From Acidimicrobiia bacterium (GTDB lineage Bacteria > Actinomycetota > Acidimicrobiia > Spongiisociales > ZC4RG35): a DNA stretch of 64,000 nucleotides. Position numbers and translations under genes: made by a program. Under the pieces are notes generated by a model. That model made no database searches and had not been told where the DNA came from. It saw only the letters and a list, made by a program, of their open reading frames with translations. Below, piece after piece: positions 59,800 to 64,000 of this stretch. The stretch's first letter is position 1. Each line of letters opens with the position of its first letter. The DNA is taken from the NCBI GenBank assembly GCA_028285585.1, contig JANQOU010000012.1, positions 94,493 to 158,492 on the forward strand. Reading direction: 5' to 3'.

Positions 59800-60243
59800 A
59801 TGGGTATGGATGACAGCGCCGAGATCTATGGCAAGTACCGAGAGGAGTTGCATCGCTACGCGACCACGCTCGTCGGTGCCAGTGATGCCGAAGATGTCGT
59901 ATCGACTGTGGTGCTTCGGATCATCCGCAAGAGAGGCCTCGAGGATCTCGACGATCCCCGCGCCTATCTGTTCAAGTCGGTCCTGAACGAGTCACGCGGG
60001 TACGCACGCAGGCGCAAACACACGCCACTCGTTGACCAACCGATATCCGACGTTCCGGTTGAACTTCTGGACGTGGTCCAGGCGGTGATGGATCTGCCCC
60101 TGAGACAGAGAGCGGCCGTCTTCCTCTACTACTGGGAATCGGAGCCAATCGACGAGATCGCCAGATTGATGAACATCGTGCCGGGTGCCGTCAAACGGTA
60201 TCTGCACCTGGCTCGCAAACGCCTGAAAGGGGCCCTGCGATGA
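59800..60243 (+). CDS. ECF sigma factor (sigma-70 family), pair 1
   Basis: 147 aa. Region 2 (YREELHRYATTLVGASDAED, DPRAYLFKSVLNESR) and region 4 (MDLPLRQRAAVFLYYWESEP, IDEIARLMNIVPGAVKRYLH). In-frame ATG 59806 is an alternative start. TGCAAC-N-TTT at 59771 upstream matches that before the second sigma gene. Its 3' end overlaps the membrane-protein gene by 4 nt. Confidence 0.85.
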   Translation: MGMDDSAEIYGKYREELHRYATTLVGASDAEDVVSTVVLRIIRKRGLEDLDDPRAYLFKSVLNESRGYARRRKHTPLVDQPISDVPVELLDVVQAVMDLPLRQRAAVFLYYWESEPIDEIARLMNIVPGAVKRYLHLARKRLKGALR

Positions 60244-61589
60244 CACTGACAAAGAGCGAGGAGCAGAAACTCAAGGCTGCGCTTGGGGTCGTGGTGAACG
60301 AAGCGCCACCAGGACTCGAATACACCGACCTGGGTGCGAGAAGCAGCACGCGCCGAACGGGTGCACAAGTCAGTGCGAAGTGGGCGGCGGCAGCAGCCTT
60401 CATAGTGGTCGCTCTGCTGCTCACCCCCGTCGCCTTCTTGACAGTGTGGAACAACGAAGAGCCGGCAGCGCCGCTGGTGACACCAACTTCGCCACCTCCA
60501 GAAAGCTTGACCGCTGACACGGCTGTCACCACGCCAACGACGGTCGACGATCTAGAAGGTTTTGACCTTGCCCCTGCTCTCGAGCTGGCCGGGAGTGATC
60601 GGATGGTCACTCTGCAGAACTTCTCTGTGGTGGTCTCCAGCGATGGCGGTGCCACCTGGGAACCTCTGTATGAGTTCCAGCATGAACTCGATCTCCTGGT
60701 CGCCACGCCAGACGGCTCAGTGGCGGCTCTTCGCAATCCCAACAGCTATTCGGACGCACTGGGCCCTGACTCAATAGTCAACGACCAGGTGGAGTTCCAC
60801 CAGATGGATGACGAAACCGGCGAGTGGATTGTGACCGCCCTGCCGCGCCCGGTGTTGGCTTCCGACCTAGATCCGTCGCCCGTTGACGGCGGCTGCGGCT
60901 TGGGCGGCTTGCAGCATTGGGTTGATGCGATCGCCGGAACGACAAGTGAAATCTACGTGGTCGTCGGCGACATGATCGTCGTCGCCGAAGGTGTCTGCAG
61001 CGAAACCACGCAGCTCCTTTGGACTTCGCCAGACGGCACCAACTGGACGATTGAAGAGATCGACATCGATGGCTTCATCTTTGAGCTGGCCTGGACCGGC
61101 GATCGCTACGTCGCCTTCGGGTCGAACAAGGCAATGTCTCGAGGAGGTGTTCACGAGCTCCGGATCTGGACAAGCAACGACCTAGTCACGTGGGATCGGG
61201 TCGCCGTTGACCTGAGTGCGATCCCGGACCGAGCCAGGGTCCTGCCCTGGTTCGCCCGAGGTGCCGACGACGAAGGCGCACGTCTCCTCGTGCCAGGTGA
61301 TGGTTCGATAGCTGCCCGCATCCCGTTGGCAGGCAGTCCGTTCCACACCGACATTGCACACATAGGCGAGCTGCGCGAAGTCCTGGCGGCGATCGGCTGG
61401 GAGGAACGAACCGATGCCGACGAAGCCAACACTCTCGAAGGAGTGCTGGCCATGCTTCAGGTCACTTTCCCGCTGGATGAACAAGATGTGCTGAGACTCA
61501 TCAGCTACTGGCAACCGTTCCAACCGGCCGGGCATTTGATCCTGCGATCAAACGGTGGGCTCGTCTGGACGTCGGAGTACTCCGAGTGA
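60240..61589 (+). CDS. Single-pass membrane protein with BNR-like repeats, likely anti-sigma partner
   Basis: 449 aa. An N-terminal ~55-residue cytoplasmic segment, TM helix at ~57-77 (AFIVVALLLTPVAFLTVW), Thr/Pro linker, then a large outer domain with Asp-box/BNR-like motifs SSDGGATWEPL, TSPDGTNWTIEE and TSNDLVTWDRV, suggesting a beta-propeller. The overlap with the sigma gene suggests an anti-sigma or sensory role; no ZAS motif is seen. Confidence 0.7.
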   Translation: MTLTKSEEQKLKAALGVVVNEAPPGLEYTDLGARSSTRRTGAQVSAKWAAAAAFIVVALLLTPVAFLTVWNNEEPAAPLVTPTSPPPESLTADTAVTTPTTVDDLEGFDLAPALELAGSDRMVTLQNFSVVVSSDGGATWEPLYEFQHELDLLVATPDGSVAALRNPNSYSDALGPDSIVNDQVEFHQMDDETGEWIVTALPRPVLASDLDPSPVDGGCGLGGLQHWVDAIAGTTSEIYVVVGDMIVVAEGVCSETTQLLWTSPDGTNWTIEEIDIDGFIFELAWTGDRYVAFGSNKAMSRGGVHELRIWTSNDLVTWDRVAVDLSAIPDRARVLPWFARGADDEGARLLVPGDGSIAARIPLAGSPFHTDIAHIGELREVLAAIGWEERTDADEANTLEGVLAMLQVTFPLDEQDVLRLISYWQPFQPAGHLILRSNGGLVWTSEYSE

Positions 61590-61613
61590 ACAGGTCTTCT
61601 TGTGGCCTCGACG

Positions 61614-62396
61614 TCATCGGGGAGGGAAAGCGGCAACCATCTCCCGCCAGACTTCGCTGCTGACCGGCACCAGAGCATCTCCCAACTCGACGAGCAACTC
61701 GGCATCGCCGCCGTGGGCTACGACCAGAAGGGCCTCAATTCCAGCACCTTCGCTCCACGACAAAGCCAAAGTCTCGTCTCCGAACTCATAGAGAACTGCT
61801 GCACGCCCTCGAGTCTCCACTTCCCGCTCCGACTTCAGACCCATGGCTAGCTCGAACTCTTGCAGATGATTGCTCACTGCCGTGCTGTCGATTCCCAGCA
61901 CGAGGAGCAGGTCCCTACCGGGTGAATCTTCCGCGACCTCCTCGAAGTGAACCCGCACAGAACGGCCGGACTCGGATTCGTGATCGAGAATCTCGGTCAT
62001 CGACCATCCCGATGCCTCAAGGGTCAAGGCCGGATACTCGACTTGCAACTCGCCACCACCAGATGTCTCCGGCGACACAGGCTGACTCACGGCCGTAGAT
62101 GGGACCTGCCCGCCGGCGACAAGGGCTCTGGTGGAGTCAACCGTTGGATCTGACGGCAATCCGGTCGACAAGACGGCAATCACGCCAACGGCAAGCACGG
62201 ATACGAAAGCTGCGGCAAACACCCGAGCTGGATGTCGACGCCGCGGACCCCTCGACGAGAGGTCTGACGAGGGCACGATGGCGGACTCAGCCAGCGTGCC
62301 ACCGGTGTGCGGTTCACCGTCGTTCTCATGAACAGACGACGCCACCCGGCTCAGGGTGTTACGGAGACGATCTTCGGTGTCAATCAGGGTTGGCAT
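61614..62396 (-). CDS. Single-pass membrane protein, likely anti-sigma partner of pair 2
   Basis: 260 aa. ~58 cytoplasmic residues, TM helix at ~59-80 (VFAAAFVSVLAVGVIAVLS), then an outer domain. It overlaps the second sigma gene by 17 nt. Topology matches the partner in pair 1 but the outer domain differs and lacks BNR motifs. Confidence 0.7.
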   Translation of the reverse strand: MPTLIDTEDRLRNTLSRVASSVHENDGEPHTGGTLAESAIVPSSDLSSRGPRRRHPARVFAAAFVSVLAVGVIAVLSTGLPSDPTVDSTRALVAGGQVPSTAVSQPVSPETSGGGELQVEYPALTLEASGWSMTEILDHESESGRSVRVHFEEVAEDSPGRDLLLVLGIDSTAVSNHLQEFELAMGLKSEREVETRGRAAVLYEFGDETLALSWSEGAGIEALLVVAHGGDAELLVELGDALVPVSSEVWREMVAAFPPR

Positions 62397-62886
62397 TGAG
62401 CCTCCTTCTCAGGTTCTTGAGTCCGCGATGGACCAACGATCGGGCGGTTGCCTCCCGACAATCCATGAGACGCGCTATCTCGGTATACGGGAGGTCTTCG
62501 TAGTACCGAAGCACCAGGGCGACCCGCCTCTTCTCGGGCAGTTCGCCGAGAAGCTTCCACATCTCGTCGAACTCGGGCGGGAGAACCACTTCCAAACCGA
62601 CCGGAAGGTGTCGTCTCTCTACCTCGCGACGACGTAGAAGCTGTCGAGCTTCGTTCAATACGATCCGTCGCAAGTATCTGGGAGGGTCCGTCAGTTCGGT
62701 CGAGGTAGACCGAAGCCGCAGGAATGACTCTTGCACGACATCTTCAGCCGCCGCACGTGAACCGGTGACAAGTAGCGCAAGTCTCACCAGTGCAACGCGC
62801 TCCGTGCGATAGAGCGCATCGAACAACTCGTCGGATATCCGGCCTCGTAGAACATCGGAGGTCAAGTCACGTTCCTCGTTCGCCAT
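62380..62886 (-). CDS. ECF sigma factor (SigE-like), pair 2
   Basis: 168 aa. Region 2 (VALVRLALLVTGSRAAAEDV with VQESFLRL) and region 4 (LPEKRRVALVLRYYEDLPYT, EIARLMDCREATARSLVHRG). A TGCAAC box on the minus strand at 62926-62921 lies 35 nt before the ATG. Converges with pair 1. Confidence 0.9.
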   Translation of the reverse strand: MANEERDLTSDVLRGRISDELFDALYRTERVALVRLALLVTGSRAAAEDVVQESFLRLRSTSTELTDPPRYLRRIVLNEARQLLRRREVERRHLPVGLEVVLPPEFDEMWKLLGELPEKRRVALVLRYYEDLPYTEIARLMDCREATARSLVHRGLKNLRRRLNANPD

Positions 62887-63069
62887 TCACATCCAACAGA
62901 TGCTCACCTCACTGCAAAACGTTGCACCCAATCACCCAAGGCGACCGAGAGTCAGCCGACCTATGAGTGACCAACGCGAGTGATCGGTATAGCTCCCATT
63001 GTGAGCTCTCTTGATTGTGAACGCGACCGAAAAGCAACTGGAGGAGCTTGCAACACAGCAGCAATCAAG

Positions 63070-63180
63070 ATGGTCGAACTAGAAGACCTCACGCTTTGGA
63101 CGGCTGTCGAGGGAGTAGGCGATCCACTCGTTCTCTGTCACGATGGCCCTGGACTTTGTGACGATCTCGGATCCTTCCAT
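63070..63180 (+). pseudogene. Remnant of an alpha/beta-hydrolase (proline iminopeptidase-like)
   Basis: About 36 codons resemble the N-terminus of this group: LWTAVEGVGDPLVLCHDGPG, with HDGPG for the usual HGGPG oxyanion motif. Similarity stops abruptly; no catalytic Ser/Asp/His follows. Likely a deletion remnant. Confidence 0.5.
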
Positions 63181-63300
63181 GTCAACCTCCCACATCGGTG
63201 GAAGGTCCCTAGCTGCGTATGGGTTCTGCAATCGAGGCTGACCCCGCTGGCGATGCGACGTTCTAGGGCTCGATTCTGGAGTTTGAGGGCGGACCCCAAG

Positions 63301-63531
63301 TCACCGCTTGTCGTACCGCTCCAGGGCGTTCCATGTCGCGGCACCGCAGGCGATCGCCACTCCCATGGGAAGGACGAAAGCGGCGAGATCTCTAAGCCAT
63401 TCGGTTTCGAGCCTGACCTCTCCCGATACCTCGTTGACCCCGAGCCACCAGTCCGCTGCTGGCGCACCGAGCACGTAGAACCCAAGTCCAAAGGCGATGA
63501 ATGCCAGGAGGCTTCTTAGATATCGAGGCAC
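63301..63531 (-). CDS. Small two-helix membrane protein
   Basis: 76 aa from GTG. Two hydrophobic segments (LLAFIAFGLGFYVLGA; FVLPMGVAIACGAATWNAL) with a charged loop. TAGCCT ends 6 nt upstream, supporting expression. No family recognised. Confidence 0.6.
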   Translation of the reverse strand: MPRYLRSLLAFIAFGLGFYVLGAPAADWWLGVNEVSGEVRLETEWLRDLAAFVLPMGVAIACGAATWNALERYDKR

Positions 63532-63698
63532 AAAGAGAGGCTAAGGCATCGGTTCCGCGCCGCAACGGTCTTGATGCCTACTCACCAGGCTGTAGAAACG
63601 ACTCTTCGGCGATTCGGCCGGATACTCAATTCGGAACTATGGAATCCAGTCCGCAACGTGACTCATAGTGGAACCCCGCACCCAGCCCTCGCCAGATG

Positions 63699-63726
63699 TT
63701 GAGCAGGGGTAGGCGACATCTATACT
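63699..63726 (+). promoter_or_regulatory. Promoter of tRNA-Asp
   Basis: TTGAGC (63699-63704), 16 bp spacer, TATACT (63721-63726), 32 bp before the tRNA. The rest of 63532-63758 shows no gene. Confidence 0.55.
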
Positions 63727-63758
63727 TTCACTGTCGCCCGGCAACGGGCTGACTCCAT

Positions 63759-63833
63759 GGGAGCGTAGAACAGTCTGGAGTGTTCGCCGGCCTGTCAAGC
63801 CGGAGGTCGCGGGTTCAAATCCCGTCGTTCCCG
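63759..63833 (+). tRNA. tRNA-Asp (anticodon GTC)
   Basis: Acceptor GGGAGCG/CGTTCCC (one G-T pair), D-stem GAAC/GTTC, anticodon stem CCGGC/GCCGG with loop CTGTCAA, T-arm CGGG-TTCAAAT-CCCG. CCA is not encoded. Confidence 0.95.
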
Positions 63834-63881
63834 CTCACCGAATCTGCGAGGATTCGGGTTGTCTGGGTATCTCAGACAAGA

Positions 63882-63957
63882 GGTCAGGTAGCTCAGTCGG
63901 AAGAGCGCCGGTCTGAAAAACCGGAGGTCGACGGATCGACGCCGTCCCTGACCACCA
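63882..63957 (+). tRNA. tRNA-Phe (anticodon GAA)
   Basis: Acceptor GGTCAGG/CCTGACC, D-arm GCTC..GAGC, anticodon stem CCGGT/ACCGG with loop CTGAAAA, T-loop present, encoded CCA. 48 nt after tRNA-Asp, so probably one transcript. Confidence 0.95.
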
Positions 63958-64000
63958 TCTAACCCACCGAACCCTTCACACGTATCGCTGTATGTCAGTT

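Noticed and set aside
63780..63962. 60-codon ORF over the tRNA-Asp/tRNA-Phe region
   Set aside because: Lies across two clear tRNA genes.
1..64000. CRISPR arrays, insertion sequences, phage or integrase genes
   Set aside because: No regularly spaced repeats, transposase or integrase motifs were seen.

Overview
The window is high-GC, gene-dense DNA that looks like chromosome of an actinobacterium, most plausibly Acidimicrobiia-like. The case rests on gene content: two deazaflavin(F420)-type nitroreductase-fold proteins, actinobacterial-style acyl-CoA carboxylase subunits, a large acyl-CoA dehydrogenase, three-subunit transhydrogenase (PntAA/AB/B) and an EtfD-like membrane protein. Many single genes start 6-8 nt after a TANNNT-type -10 box with no Shine-Dalgarno, so leaderless transcripts look common. 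No plasmid, phage, IS or CRISPR sequence was seen. Taxonomy is inferred, not demonstrated.

Layout. 1-2068: edge-truncated EtfD-like Fe-S membrane protein divergent from an ArsR-type regulator with twin operators. 2119-6598: F420-type protein, proline dehydrogenase/ProC pair, uridine kinase, DUF4388 protein, DNA glycosylase and a tiny membrane protein. 6683-15046: acyl-CoA block (thiolase, CoA transferase, short SDR-like partner plus SDR, MaoC hydratase, ferredoxin, biotin-dependent carboxylase). 15056-25707: [2Fe-2S]-cyclase fusion, lipoprotein, PLP enzyme, dehydrogenase, Bcp, membrane lipid genes, histidine kinase, P5C dehydrogenase, and a HisA-like/VOC fusion. 25764-35565: a dispersed inverted repeat, an AP-endonuclease-like/LigD-polymerase fusion, tRNA-Lys, formylglycine-generating enzyme, membrane and secreted proteins, Cys/Met PLP enzyme, MscS channel and sirtuin. 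35739-41563: acyl-CoA dehydrogenase, an RloA/RloB-like defence pair in visibly lower-GC DNA, SDR and ketosynthase. 41578-46321: TPP riboswitch followed by thiBPQ and an M20 peptidase. 46395-52051: EF-hand-like secreted protein, second repeat copy, thioesterase, quinone-oxidoreductase-like MDR, F420-type protein, pntAA-AB-B. 52046-53415: clpP interrupted by one in-frame TGA, divergent from an SRPBCC/ArsR operon, with two identical operators between them. 53444-59746: PadR-ABC-FtsX operon, then TetR divergent from an uncharacterised methyltransferase operon. 59800-62886: two convergent ECF sigma/membrane-protein pairs. 63070-63957: hydrolase remnant, small membrane protein, tRNA-Asp and tRNA-Phe.

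Together the genes suggest an aerobic heterotroph that oxidises acyl-CoAs and proline, can salvage thiamine under TPP control, and uses many local one-component regulators. The best candidates for something new are the AP-endonuclease-like/LigD-polymerase fusion with two changed metal ligands, the HisA-like/VOC fusion, the TetR-controlled methyltransferase operon, the 108-110 bp inverted-repeat element, and the clpP nonsense codon.
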